In this document: piece by piece, positions 8,467 through 17,348 of the stretch
Position numbering within the stretch: position 1 is the first letter of the stretch
Layout: every line of letters starts with the position of its first letter
NCBI GenBank assembly: GCA_045599365.1
Contig: JAZRVS010000184.1
Location: 1 to 53,611 of the forward strand
Direction: 5' to 3'
Length of the DNA stretch: 53,611 nt
Source of the DNA: UBA1715 sp045599365
Lineage (GTDB): Bacteria > Bacteroidota > Bacteroidia > Bacteroidales > UBA1715
Program-made: the position numbers and the translations under genes
Notes under the pieces: generated by a model
What the model was told of the DNA's origin: nothing
The model's database searches: none
What the model saw: only the letters and a program-made list of their open reading frames with translations

Positions 8467-9933
8467 ATGTCATACACAACGGATAGAATTATAGGCGAAG
8501 GATTAACCTTCGACGATGTGTTGTTAGTACCTCGTTATTCAGAGGTTTTGCCATATCAAGTGGACATTACAACAAAATTAACTCGTAACATTTCATTGAA
8601 TTGTCCGATAGTTTCGGCTGCAATGGACACAATCACGGATTCCCGTTTGGCAATAGCAATTGCCCGCGAGGGTGGTATTGGCATCATCCACAAAAATATG
8701 TCTATTGAGCAACAAGCTTTGGAAGTAAAAAGAGTGAAACGTTGCGAAAATGGTATGATTTACGACCCTGTAACTATTACTCCATCTGAAAAAGTTGCCG
8801 ATGCACTTGGGTTAATGCAGGAATTCAAAATTGGTGGTATTCCAGTAATTGACGACAATCGTAAACTTGTTGGTATTGTTACCAATCGTGATTTACGTTT
8901 TGTTTCTGACAAAGGAAAAAGTATTTCTGAAGTAATGACCAAAGATAATTTGGTTACTATAAAACATGCTGATGTTGCAAATGCAGCAGAAATTCTTCAA
9001 CAACATAAGATTGAAAAACTACCTGTTGTTGATGACAATGGAAAATTGGTTGGTTTGCTTACATACAAAGATATTTTCAAAGCAATAGATAATCCACATG
9101 CTTGCAAAGATGACAAGGGACGTCTTCGTGTAGGAGCATCGATTGGAACAGCAGCCAATTCATTCGAGCGTTTGGAAGCACTTGTTCAAGCAGGTGTTGA
9201 CGTAGTTGTAATTGACACAGCTCACGGACATTCAAAAGGTGTTATTGACACAGTTCGCAAAGCAAAACAAATGTATCCACAAATTGATTTTATTGCAGGG
9301 AATATTGCAACTGGCGAAGCTGCAAAAGCATTGGTTGAAGCTGGAGCTGACGCAGTAAAAGTTGGTATTGGCCCTGGATCAATTTGTACAACACGTATCA
9401 TTGCTGGTATTGGTGTTCCTCAATTGTCGGCAGTATTTGATGTCGCCGAAGCAATAAAAGGCACTGGAGTTCCTCTTATAGCCGATGGCGGTATTCGTTA
9501 TTCTGGTGATATTGTAAAAGCTTTGGCTGCTGGAGCAAGTTCTGTAATGCTTGGTTCTTTATTCGCTGGATTGGAAGAATCTCCAGGCGATACAATCATT
9601 TTTGAGGGTCGTAAGTTCAAAGCATATCGTGGTATGGGTTCTTTGGAAGCAATGCAACAAGGCTCAAAAGACCGTTACTTCCAATCAAATGTAGCTGATG
9701 CAAAAAAACTTGTTCCTGAAGGTATTGTTGCTCGTGTTCCATATCGCGGAACATTGGCAGAAGAAGTGTATCAATTACTTGGCGGACTTCGTTCTGGTAT
9801 GGGATATTGCGGAGCTCCAACAATAGCAGAATTACGTAATTGTAAATTCGTGAAGATTACAAATGCAGGTTACGCAGAAAGTCATCCACACGATGTAACA
9901 ATCACTCGCGAAGCACCAAACTATAGCAGATAG
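8467..9933 (+). CDS. guaB: Inosine-5'-monophosphate dehydrogenase
   Basis: Converts IMP to XMP with NAD+, the first committed step of GMP synthesis in the cytoplasm. At 488 residues it has the normal length. Order of parts: N-terminal barrel segment (GLTFDDVLLVP), two CBS domains (about residues 95-205), then the barrel again. The catalytic cysteine loop GIGPGSICTTR lies near residue 300, followed by ADGGIRYSGD and the flap region near 400. The gene stands alone, with its own promoter and a convergent neighbour. Confidence 0.97.
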   Translation: MSYTTDRIIGEGLTFDDVLLVPRYSEVLPYQVDITTKLTRNISLNCPIVSAAMDTITDSRLAIAIAREGGIGIIHKNMSIEQQALEVKRVKRCENGMIYDPVTITPSEKVADALGLMQEFKIGGIPVIDDNRKLVGIVTNRDLRFVSDKGKSISEVMTKDNLVTIKHADVANAAEILQQHKIEKLPVVDDNGKLVGLLTYKDIFKAIDNPHACKDDKGRLRVGASIGTAANSFERLEALVQAGVDVVVIDTAHGHSKGVIDTVRKAKQMYPQIDFIAGNIATGEAAKALVEAGADAVKVGIGPGSICTTRIIAGIGVPQLSAVFDVAEAIKGTGVPLIADGGIRYSGDIVKALAAGASSVMLGSLFAGLEESPGDTIIFEGRKFKAYRGMGSLEAMQQGSKDRYFQSNVADAKKLVPEGIVARVPYRGTLAEEVYQLLGGLRSGMGYCGAPTIAELRNCKFVKITNAGYAESHPHDVTITREAPNYSR

Positions 9934-10032
9934 GTGTCAGTTGTCAGGAGTCAGTTTATCTCTTAATGTAGAACAGATTACTAATTATTAATTATTAATT
10001 ACTAGTCTCTGACTAGTAAACACTAATCGAAC
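9934..10032. repeat. GTCAGTT-type tract and 9-bp hairpin between guaB and ribD
   Basis: A short GTCAGTTGTCAG-type tract (9936-9957) is followed by a perfect hairpin, TTACTAGTC (9999-10007) and GACTAGTAA (10011-10019), between convergent genes. The hairpin may end transcription from both sides, although it lacks a long T-run. Confidence 0.5.
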
Positions 10033-11073
10033 TCACTTAAAGTAATAGTTTAACATTGCGTTTCCTATTACTTGACATTCATGTGGTTGGCTGTTGAATT
10101 TTGGAGATAAAATACCTTCTCCAAAAAATTCTTTTGTTGTAAATACACGTGCCTCATCCCACATACTTGCATTGAGGAATGTTTGAAGCGTTTTTGTACC
10201 TCCTTCAACAATAAGAGATTGAATACCTTTTTCGTATAAAGAATTAAGCGTTTCTTGAAGGAGATTTTGTTCGTTTGTAATTTGAATGTATTCAAGATTT
10301 TCCTTTGATTCTTTTTGAGAAAGAGTAAAAATTATCGTTGGTACTTGTCCATTTTTCAAGTTACCATTTTCAGGTATTCTATCGTTCAAATCCCATACTA
10401 CGCGAAGAGGGTTTCTTCCTTGACACAAGCGAGCAGTAAGATTCGGATTGTCTTGTACGGCTGTATTTGTTCCAACTAAAATTGCTTGTTCTTCAATTCT
10501 CCATTGATGTACCAATTTTTCGCAAACCTCATCGGTAATACGAACGCCTTTGGAAGAATTTTTTGCTGACGGCAGTTTGTCTATAAATCCATCTTTAGAT
10601 TGCGCCCATTTCAAAATAATATACGGTCGTCTTTTTTCGTGATACGTAAAAAATCTACAATTAAGAGACCGAGATTCTTGTTCTAAAACATTCGTTGTAA
10701 CCTCAATATCAGCATTTTTGATTTTTTCAATTCCTTTTCCTGAAACCTTACTAAACGAATCAATGCAACCAACAACAACACGTTTTATACTTTTTGACAC
10801 AATAAGGTCTGCACAAGGAGGAGTTTTACCAAAATGAGCGCAAGGTTCAAGATTCACATACAAAGTACTCTCAGTAAGTAATTCTTGATTTTCAACAGAC
10901 TGTATTGCATTAACTTCTGCATGAGGCTCACCCGCTTTATGATGATACCCTTCGCCAATAATTTCATTATTATGAACAATCACACAGCCAACCATTGGAT
11001 TCGGATAAGTATTACCAAAAGCTTGTCTTGCTAATTCAAGGCAACGTGACATATATTTTTTATCGTCCGACAT
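10033..11073 (-). CDS. ribD: Bifunctional diaminohydroxyphosphoribosylaminopyrimidine deaminase / 5-amino-6-(5-phosphoribosylamino)uracil reductase
   Basis: Carries out two consecutive steps of riboflavin synthesis. From the ATG at 11071-11073 it has 346 residues, the usual size; the upstream extension to 11184 has no family resemblance. The N-terminal zinc deaminase shows NTYPNPMVGCVIV, the HAEVNA motif and the second zinc motif PCAHFGKTPPCADLI. The C-terminal reductase (about 150-346) contains RPYIILKWAQSKDGF and the segment LIVEGGTKTLQTFL. Other riboflavin genes are not nearby. It is divergent from prmC with 39 bp between starts. Confidence 0.95.
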   Translation of the reverse strand: MSDDKKYMSRCLELARQAFGNTYPNPMVGCVIVHNNEIIGEGYHHKAGEPHAEVNAIQSVENQELLTESTLYVNLEPCAHFGKTPPCADLIVSKSIKRVVVGCIDSFSKVSGKGIEKIKNADIEVTTNVLEQESRSLNCRFFTYHEKRRPYIILKWAQSKDGFIDKLPSAKNSSKGVRITDEVCEKLVHQWRIEEQAILVGTNTAVQDNPNLTARLCQGRNPLRVVWDLNDRIPENGNLKNGQVPTIIFTLSQKESKENLEYIQITNEQNLLQETLNSLYEKGIQSLIVEGGTKTLQTFLNASMWDEARVFTTKEFFGEGILSPKFNSQPHECQVIGNAMLNYYFK

Positions 11074-11100
11074 AGTAATAATCTCAATTCGTAAATTTTG

Positions 11101-11108
11101 TATTTTTG
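11101..11108 (+). promoter_or_regulatory. -7 element just before prmC
   Basis: TATTTTTG matches TAnnTTTG and ends 4 bases before the chosen ATG, so the transcript may be nearly leaderless, or a different element may be used. Confidence 0.4.
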
Positions 11109-11112
11109 TCGT

Positions 11113-11958
11113 ATGACAATTCAAGACGTAAAAATAAAATATCAATATCATTTGGCAAAACTTTACGAGCCAAAAGAAATACAATCTATTTTTGAGTTAA
11201 TTGCTGAAGATTTACAATTTACATCAACAAGTTTAATTCTCAATAAAGATGAAGAGTTGACAGATTTTCAGTTAAAGTATTTTGAACAATCATTGGTGCG
11301 ACTTGAAGAGTGTGAACCAGTTCAATATGTGCGAGGGAAAGCAGATTTTTATGATATGCAATTTATTGTTAATCAGTCGGTTCTTATCCCTCGTCCCGAA
11401 ACAGAAGAAATAGTAGATTTGATTATTCGAGAGAATAAGAACTGTGAAGGAAAGATTTTGGATATTGGGACTGGAAGCGGTTGCATAGCTATTTCATTAG
11501 CAAAAAATCTAACAAAAGCACAAATTTCTGCTATTGATATTTCTAAAGAGGCATTACAAGTTGCTCAAAGGAATTCACGACAAAATGGTGTTCAGATCTC
11601 ATTTTTCAATGGAGATATGCAAGATGAATGTTTTATGTCACAATTTACTGATTACGAGATAATTGTAAGTAATCCGCCGTACGTTTGTGATTCTGAAAAA
11701 ACAGAAATGAGAAAAAACGTATTAAACTTTGAACCACATACAGCACTTTTTGTTGATGATTCTAATCCACTTCAATTTTATAAAGTGCTTGCGCAATTTG
11801 CGTCAAAACATTTGCGAAACAATGGGAAAATATATTGCGAGATAAACGAAACATTTGGAAATGAAACAAAACAATTATTTGAGCAATATGGATTTAGGAA
11901 TTGTCAAATAATTAAAGATTTGTTTGGAAAAGATAGAATTGTGAAGGCAACGAAATAA
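11113..11958 (+). CDS. prmC: Peptide chain release factor N5-glutamine methyltransferase
   Basis: Methylates the GGQ glutamine of release factors with S-adenosylmethionine. The product has 281 residues from the ATG at 11113. The N-terminal helical domain (about 1-85) precedes QSVLIPRPETEE, the SAM loop DIGTGSGCIAISLA, and the catalytic NPPY motif near residue 190. The ORF extends upstream to 11098, but MTIQDVKIKYQ is the natural start. It converges with plsX, 19 bp apart. Confidence 0.94.
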   Translation: MTIQDVKIKYQYHLAKLYEPKEIQSIFELIAEDLQFTSTSLILNKDEELTDFQLKYFEQSLVRLEECEPVQYVRGKADFYDMQFIVNQSVLIPRPETEEIVDLIIRENKNCEGKILDIGTGSGCIAISLAKNLTKAQISAIDISKEALQVAQRNSRQNGVQISFFNGDMQDECFMSQFTDYEIIVSNPPYVCDSEKTEMRKNVLNFEPHTALFVDDSNPLQFYKVLAQFASKHLRNNGKIYCEINETFGNETKQLFEQYGFRNCQIIKDLFGKDRIVKATK

Positions 11959-11977
11959 AGGAATTGCCAACATTTGA

Positions 11978-12922
11978 CTATTGTTGAAAAGCTTTTTTTA
12001 TTTTTTCAGTCAACTGAGAGTCAACTAATTTTTCTGTTTGTAGAACCATATTTTTGATTGCCTTTGCAGACGAAGCACCATGTCCAATCACAATTGGAGC
12101 TTCAACGCCCAAAACAGGTGTTCCACCATGATTTTCGTAATTGAAATACTCAAAAAATGGATTAACAACATTAAATTTTTGAGCGATTTTGTACATCGCT
12201 TCTATTTGTTTCAAGACAATGTTTCCAGTAAAGCCATCACTTACAATTACATCGGTTTTGTCATCAAAAATTTCATTTCCCTCAATATTTCCACAGAAAT
12301 TAAAATCCTCATTTTCTTTCATCAAAGTATACGTTGCTTGTGTTAAAAGGTTTCCTTTCTTTTCTTCAGAACCAATATTCAACAAATTGACGCGAGGATT
12401 TTCAATGTTATGGTAATACTGAGCGAATAAACTTCCCAACATACCATATTGGTACAAAACATCAGCCTTACAATCAGAATTAAGGCCAACGTCCAATATT
12501 GTTGTTAATGAATTGCTTGTTAACTTTGGGATAGACATCACCAAACTTGGTCGGATGATGCCTGAAATAACTTTTATGACCGAAACAGCTCCGACCATCA
12601 TTGCGCCAGTGCTACCTGCGCTTGCAAACGCATCAATTTTTCCAGCATATAGATGCTTAAAACCGACCGTTATACTTGAATCACATTTTTTTTGGAATGC
12701 CTTAAGTGGATGTTCACCCATTTCAATAACAGATGGAGCATCAACAATTTCGACATTTGTCCCATTAAATTTTTCTCTTTCAAGAATGGCACCAATCTTT
12801 TGCTTATCCCCAAACAAAACAATAGTACTCCCAGATTGGAGTACTTTGCTTGCTTGTATAACACCGATTACAACATTTTCGGGAGCGAAATCGCCTCCCA
12901 TGCCGTCAATGCCAATTCTCAT
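11978..12922 (-). CDS. plsX: Phosphate acyltransferase PlsX
   Basis: Forms acyl-phosphate from acyl-ACP for phospholipid synthesis, acting at the membrane surface. The 314 residues match the family length. Landmarks are the N terminus RIGIDGMGGDFAPENVV, the segment ASAGSTGAMMVGA, and VSDGFTGNIVLK toward the C terminus. It is the last gene of the conserved cluster yceD-rpmF-plsX, 8 bp after rpmF. Confidence 0.95.
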   Translation of the reverse strand: MRIGIDGMGGDFAPENVVIGVIQASKVLQSGSTIVLFGDKQKIGAILEREKFNGTNVEIVDAPSVIEMGEHPLKAFQKKCDSSITVGFKHLYAGKIDAFASAGSTGAMMVGAVSVIKVISGIIRPSLVMSIPKLTSNSLTTILDVGLNSDCKADVLYQYGMLGSLFAQYYHNIENPRVNLLNIGSEEKKGNLLTQATYTLMKENEDFNFCGNIEGNEIFDDKTDVIVSDGFTGNIVLKQIEAMYKIAQKFNVVNPFFEYFNYENHGGTPVLGVEAPIVIGHGASSAKAIKNMVLQTEKLVDSQLTEKIKKAFQQ

Positions 12923-12930
12923 GAGAGAAA

Positions 12931-13125
12931 CTATTCTGCTGCTTGAGATTTTTCTACCAACAACTTACCGTTGTAGTACAAATTTCCTTCTACTTCGTAG
13001 GCTGTATGTCTGCGATGAACTGTTCCTGTTGTAGGACATTTGCTCAATGTTGGAGCCACTGCTTTGTCGTGTGTACGTCGTAAATCTCTTCTAGTTTTTG
13101 ACGTTTTTCGTTTCGGATGTGCCAT
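12931..13125 (-). CDS. rpmF: 50S ribosomal protein L32 with degenerate zinc ribbon
   Basis: The product has 64 residues with the typical N terminus MAHPKRKTSKTRRDLRR and THDKAVAPTLSKCP. L32 of most Bacteroidota has a four-cysteine zinc ribbon (two CxxC pairs). Here only one cysteine remains (CPTTG) and the second pair is missing, so this form should not bind zinc. Position between yceD and plsX is classical. Confidence 0.95.
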   Translation of the reverse strand: MAHPKRKTSKTRRDLRRTHDKAVAPTLSKCPTTGTVHRRHTAYEVEGNLYYNGKLLVEKSQAAE

Positions 13126-13132
13126 CTTACTA

Positions 13133-13657
13133 CTATTTAAAATTTATATTCTTTAATGAATCCCAACGAGGATCCGTTTTTACTTCCTTTTTTACTTTTT
13201 TTGACTGCTTCAAATATGTCATCATATCTGAATTACAATCCTTTTCATTCTTGTGAACTTTCTTCAATGGAATAGAAAGCATTATCATCTCATAAATCAC
13301 CGAAGAAATGTCAAATTCTGTTTCTTCTGGTGAAACAATTACAACATTTTCCTCCTCCGCTAATTCGTCATTTTGATCTCCAATTTTCACAATCATTTCT
13401 TGATTCATTTCAATTGGTAACGCAAAGATTTCCAAGCATCTATCACACTCCACCGAAACTGTTCCTTTCAACTGAAGAAATAATTCATGTAAATCAACTT
13501 GCTTTACAAAATGGACTTTAACAGATAAATCCGCATCAAATACTCCATCAACTTTCTGCTCATCAATGAACTCTTTGCCAATTTTTAGTGTTTCATCAAA
13601 CTTACCTCCCTTCAAGCCCTGCAACGGAATCGTATATGCATCACTCGTTCGCTTCAT
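13133..13657 (-). CDS. YceD/DUF177 family protein
   Basis: A 174-residue protein of the family usually encoded beside rpmF and linked to ribosome/rRNA biogenesis. The family motif VECDRCLE lies near residue 77, followed by an acidic stretch (DDELAEEEN) and a conserved tail with DPRWDSLKNI. It leads the operon with rpmF (7 bp gap) and plsX. Its molecular role is not established from the sequence. Confidence 0.9.
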   Translation of the reverse strand: MKRTSDAYTIPLQGLKGGKFDETLKIGKEFIDEQKVDGVFDADLSVKVHFVKQVDLHELFLQLKGTVSVECDRCLEIFALPIEMNQEMIVKIGDQNDELAEEENVVIVSPEETEFDISSVIYEMIMLSIPLKKVHKNEKDCNSDMMTYLKQSKKVKKEVKTDPRWDSLKNINFK

Positions 13658-13674
13658 ACTAAAATTTTAGCACG

Positions 13675-13682
13675 CAAAAATA
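13675..13682 (-). promoter_or_regulatory. -7 element for yceD-rpmF-plsX
   Basis: The minus strand reads TATTTTTG, matching TAnnTTTG, 17 bases before the yceD ATG. Confidence 0.5.
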
Positions 13683-13744
13683 GAAAAAACTTTCCAAATA
13701 GCAAACATTTCACAATTTATTAACAAAAAATCTTGACTAACGGA

Positions 13745-13920
13745 AACAGTCCATCTTGGTAAATTCAAATTTACATTAGCTAATGATATACATCTTGGCG
13801 GTAAATTAGTTGTCAGACGAATTTCTTTGTGTAATAATCTTTCCATTATGGAAATCAAACTGAAAACTGACTACTGACATCTAATTTCAAATGATTGTGC
13901 TGCCAACTTGTATATTGTTT
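13745..13920. repeat. Dispersed repeat R3, first copies, and left arm of an 18-bp inverted repeat
   Basis: Between yceD and the next gene lie two copies of an ATACATCTTGGCGGTAAATT-like unit (13745-13768 and 13781-13887). The second continues into a tail similar to 42401-42497. At 13903-13920 lies CCAACTTGTATATTGTTT, whose exact reverse complement is at 14641-14658. No gene was found in this stretch. Confidence 0.6.
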
Positions 13921-13950
13921 TCTTACATTAAATGTAAAACTGATTCCAGA

Positions 13951-14574
13951 CTACTCCTTAGCGAGTTCATCAATAAACCATTTGTATAAGGCATCGAGGC
14001 GAGCATTAAGTGATTTCTCCAATTTTGATTCAAGAAATGAAATCGTTTGATATTTAGCAACAATCTGTATAACAAATTGTACTGTATTTTCTGTTTTATT
14101 TACTTTGAGTAGAATATCAAGATTATTGGGCGAAATACCTGTGATTCCCATAAACGTAATTGGTTTCACAATAATAAATTTGGCATTTATAGCAGAACTA
14201 CATTCCAAATAATTTATCTTAAAAACACAGTCTCCAAGCGAATTATCTTCTAAAAGGCAATAATACGTCTTGCCAGTTCCACTATAGTATGAATCTGGGA
14301 GAAATTTCTGACTATTTGGATTCTCAATATATCCCGCTTTGTGATACAATGTTTTCCATTCTTCGTGTGTATTAGAATAATATTGTATTCCTTCAAGCGA
14401 TGAAATTGAATGAAGAATTTTGGCAACTTCTGTCAACTTTTTTTCGCTTTTTATAGTAAACGATTTCTCTTTCTTGAAATTCGGGTCATCTATACCGTAT
14501 GCAAAACAACTCACGAAAAGTGCTAAAAGAATCATCACGATTACACTTTCATGTCTAAAAAATACTTTCTTCAT
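13951..14574 (-). CDS. Secreted protein of unknown function
   Basis: From the ATG at 14572-14574 the product has 207 residues with a signal peptide around residues 10-28 (VIVMILLALFVSCFAYG). The serine-cysteine before AYG is not a convincing lipobox. The mature part starts EKSFTIKSEKKLTEVAKILHS and ends in a helix (LNARLDALYKWFIDEL). A START/Bet v1-like lipid-binding fold is conceivable from the pattern (helix, strands, long C-terminal helix), but I see no decisive motif. The gene is flanked by perfect 18-bp inverted repeats 720 bp apart. Confidence 0.65.
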   Translation of the reverse strand: MKKVFFRHESVIVMILLALFVSCFAYGIDDPNFKKEKSFTIKSEKKLTEVAKILHSISSLEGIQYYSNTHEEWKTLYHKAGYIENPNSQKFLPDSYYSGTGKTYYCLLEDNSLGDCVFKINYLECSSAINAKFIIVKPITFMGITGISPNNLDILLKVNKTENTVQFVIQIVAKYQTISFLESKLEKSLNARLDALYKWFIDELAKE

Positions 14575-14622
14575 AATATGCGTAATTGTACTATTCGTTT
14601 GATTTACACAATTTTCGCTGAG

Positions 14623-14630
14623 CAAATTTA
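14623..14630 (-). promoter_or_regulatory. -7 element for the 13951-14574 gene
   Basis: The minus strand reads TAAATTTG, a perfect TAnnTTTG, 48 bases before the ATG and inside the 18-bp inverted repeats. Confidence 0.45.
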
Positions 14631-14640
14631 AAAATCTTAG

Positions 14641-14658
14641 AAACAATATACAAGTTGG
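14641..14658. repeat. Right arm of the 18-bp inverted repeat
   Basis: AAACAATATACAAGTTGG is the exact reverse complement of 13903-13920. It continues into an R3-like GTGGTAAAAT sequence, so the arms may belong to that repeat family. An R2 heptamer tract follows at 14700-14745. Confidence 0.6.
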
Positions 14659-14815
14659 TGGTAAAATCAAGGGTTGAAAGCCACCAGTTGCGTTTCTACA
14701 TTCTTAACTCTTAATTCTTATTTCTTAACTCTTAATTTTATACTCCTGATTACTTTAGAATAATGCACAACGAGTTTTATTATTGTAATTCCTTTTCTAT
14801 TTTCCAGTCTTTTTG

Positions 14816-14823
14816 TACTTTTG
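14816..14823 (+). promoter_or_regulatory. -7 element for the CAP-domain gene
   Basis: TACTTTTG matches TAnnTTTG, 27 bases before the ATG at 14851. Confidence 0.5.
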
Positions 14824-14850
14824 AAGAAAGTTTCATCTTGATTTTTGGAT

Positions 14851-16374
14851 ATGCGAAAAATTTTTATTGTTTGTTTGATTTGTTTGCTTTCGTTTAGTGG
14901 TTTTTCTCAAAAAGCAGAAAAGTTATATTCGTATTACCAAAAAGGAGATTTTGTAAAATGTGTTCAAAAATGTGATGCGGCAATTAACAAAAATCCAGGA
15001 CATCTTGAAGCTTATTACATCAAGGCAATTGCCTACTATGAAATGGCTCAATTGCCATCTGAATACAAAGATTTTTCTCGTAATCCTATATTAGATTGTC
15101 TAAAAAGTTTAAGCATTTTAAGTTCAAAAGATGAAGATCGCGAAGTGGTTGAAGAACATAGTGATACACTCGCAATAATTCGCTCTTTTGCAAAAGAACG
15201 TGCAGACAAAATTAAAATGAGTAATCGTTCTGATGCACAAGCAATTTATCAAAGATTATCAAGCATTTACAAAACGAAAACCGATCCGTTGGAATTCGCA
15301 CGCATTGATGCGCAAGTTGGTGATTACGAAAAATGTATGTCGAAAATTTCTCGACTTTACGAAAAGGCTCCTGCCGAGATAAATTCAACCCACGACAGCT
15401 ACGAAGCATTAACACAAGGTGCATTGCTTTTGGCAGAAAACTGGATGTTTCGAGATTTATTTTGGTTAATTGAGACCTACAAAACGAAATTTGCAGGCGA
15501 TGCGCAAATAAGCAATGGGTTCAAAAAAGCGCTTCTCAAAAGCATTGATACAGCGCGAACCGATGATGACAAAACACTTTTTTACGATTTTTCGAAAAAA
15601 GGGCTTGCCTTGTATCCAAATGACAAACAAATATCTGTACACATAAGCAACAGATGGAAAGAAATTATTGATTCTAAAACAGTTGCATATCGAGCAACTG
15701 CCTCTAAAGAACGCACATGGAAAGATAGTGTTTTACTTCGTGATGCTTACAAATATTTAGCAATGGCACGAGAAATATTCCCAGAAAGCGCTGAATTTTC
15801 ATCTATGGAGAAAAAATTAAATTATGAATTTCATACTGCCCCATTTGTATCTGAAATTGAAAATTTTAGAAAATATGCTCTTTTAGCTGTCAATAATTGG
15901 CGCAAAAAAGGTTGCGAATGCGATACTGGAGAAGTATTTTGGATTGCTCCTGTTCCACAAATAGAATGGGACACCACGTTAGAACGACTTGCCAACGAAC
16001 ACGCACGCGACATGTTTTTTAATAATCACTCCGATGACGTGGATTCAAAAGGCGAAAATCCATGGGATAGAATAAACAAAACTCGTTATAAAGGAACATC
16101 GTACGAAGTTGGAAAAGACGTACACTTTGTACAAGCAATGGATATGGCTTTTTGTGTAGCGCATGGAAATTCTCTCAATGGAATTTACGAAGAAAAAGAT
16201 CTACAAAAAGTAATAGATACAACTATTTCGCAAATGATTAATGAAAGACTTTCTGGGAAATGTACGAAAGTTATGAAACCAGACGTAACTCACATGGCAT
16301 TAGCCATTTATGGAGACAAATGGGTCTTTTGGGCAATCAGGCAATATGATATTATACAACGAAGGAAAAAATAA
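14851..16374 (+). CDS. Secreted TPR-like protein with C-terminal CAP/SCP domain
   Basis: 507 residues from the ATG at 14851; a TTG at 14845 is a less likely start. A signal peptide (RKIFIVCLICLLSFSGFSQ) is followed by a helical, TPR-like region (about 20-330) beginning LYSYYQKGDFVKCVQKCDAAI. A C-terminal CAP (cysteine-rich secretory protein superfamily) segment follows, recognisable from ERLANEHARDMFFNNHSD and the late HMALAIYGDKWVFWAIRQY. It should act in the periplasm or outside the cell; no enzymatic activity can be assigned. The stop overlaps the nadA start (TAATG), so nadA is probably translationally coupled to it. Confidence 0.8.
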   Translation: MRKIFIVCLICLLSFSGFSQKAEKLYSYYQKGDFVKCVQKCDAAINKNPGHLEAYYIKAIAYYEMAQLPSEYKDFSRNPILDCLKSLSILSSKDEDREVVEEHSDTLAIIRSFAKERADKIKMSNRSDAQAIYQRLSSIYKTKTDPLEFARIDAQVGDYEKCMSKISRLYEKAPAEINSTHDSYEALTQGALLLAENWMFRDLFWLIETYKTKFAGDAQISNGFKKALLKSIDTARTDDDKTLFYDFSKKGLALYPNDKQISVHISNRWKEIIDSKTVAYRATASKERTWKDSVLLRDAYKYLAMAREIFPESAEFSSMEKKLNYEFHTAPFVSEIENFRKYALLAVNNWRKKGCECDTGEVFWIAPVPQIEWDTTLERLANEHARDMFFNNHSDDVDSKGENPWDRINKTRYKGTSYEVGKDVHFVQAMDMAFCVAHGNSLNGIYEEKDLQKVIDTTISQMINERLSGKCTKVMKPDVTHMALAIYGDKWVFWAIRQYDIIQRRKK

Positions 16375-17297
16375 TGTTTATGACAGATATTGATTATAAG
16401 GAAGAAATATTTCGATTAAAAAAAGAAAAGAATGCTGTTATTTTGGCACATTACTATCAAAATGATGATATACAAGATATTGCAGATTATTTAGGAGATA
16501 GTTTAAATTTAAGTCAAACAGCAAAAAACACAGATGCCGATATTATTGTTTTTTGTGGTGTTCACTTTATGGCAGAAACAGCAAAAATTCTTTCTCCACA
16601 TAAAAAAGTTTTATTGCCAATTATGAATGCAGGTTGTTTGATGGCAAACACAATTACGGCAAATGAATTGTCAAAATACAAGTCGGAACATATTGATACT
16701 AAAATAATTACATACGTAAATACGAGTGCCGATATAAAAGCATTAAGTGATTGTATTTGTACCTCAACCAATGGCATTAAAATTATTAATCATTATTTAG
16801 ATAGAGGTGAAAAAATTCTCTACACACCAGACCAAAATCTCGGTAAATACGCCATGAAATTATCTGGTAAAAAATTTGATATTTGGAATGGATGTTGTCC
16901 TATTCACCATCATCTTGACATGAATAAAGTATTGGAACAGAAAAAATTACATCCAAATGCTTTACTTATTTCGCATCCAGAATGTCAATTGGAAATATTA
17001 GAAATATCTGATTACATAGGCTCCACAGCACAACTACTTTCTTTTGTGAAAAATTCCAATGCAACAGAATTCATTGTTTGTACAGAAAAAGGTGTTTTGC
17101 ACCCTATGGAAGTCCAAAATCCAGATAAAAAATTTTATATTGGAAGTCCATCGCTCAGTTGTCACGATATGAAAAAGACATCGCTTACAGATGTTTACAA
17201 TTGTTTATTAAACGAAACCAACGAAATTTTTGTTGACGAAACCATTGCCCATAATGCATTAAAAGCATTAGACAAAATGTTAGAGCTTTCTAAATAG
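16374..17297 (+). CDS. nadA: Quinolinate synthase
   Basis: Condenses iminoaspartate with dihydroxyacetone phosphate to quinolinate, the second step of de novo NAD synthesis, using a 4Fe-4S cluster. At 307 residues it is of normal length. Landmarks: AHYYQNDDIQDIADYLGDSL near residue 25, CGVHFMAETAK, NAGCLMAN, NGCCPIHHH, and SHPECQLEI plus YIGSTAQ; these include the expected cluster cysteines. A second ATG lies two codons downstream. nadB and nadC are not nearby. Confidence 0.95.
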   Translation: MFMTDIDYKEEIFRLKKEKNAVILAHYYQNDDIQDIADYLGDSLNLSQTAKNTDADIIVFCGVHFMAETAKILSPHKKVLLPIMNAGCLMANTITANELSKYKSEHIDTKIITYVNTSADIKALSDCICTSTNGIKIINHYLDRGEKILYTPDQNLGKYAMKLSGKKFDIWNGCCPIHHHLDMNKVLEQKKLHPNALLISHPECQLEILEISDYIGSTAQLLSFVKNSNATEFIVCTEKGVLHPMEVQNPDKKFYIGSPSLSCHDMKKTSLTDVYNCLLNETNEIFVDETIAHNALKALDKMLELSK

Positions 17298-17348
17298 TTA
17301 TCAATTGTCAACAATCAGGGTTCAGTTTTTTACTTATAAGCAAAATCT
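17298..17348. repeat. Short GTCAGTT-type tract
   Basis: TATCAATTGTCAACAATCAG and a following TTCAG form a decayed tract of the type also seen at 9936, 19928, 19985, 42477 and 45430. It separates nadA from rnhB. Confidence 0.35.

Noticed and set aside
11959..11977. Terminator between prmC and plsX
   Set aside because: The 19-base gap has no inverted repeat.
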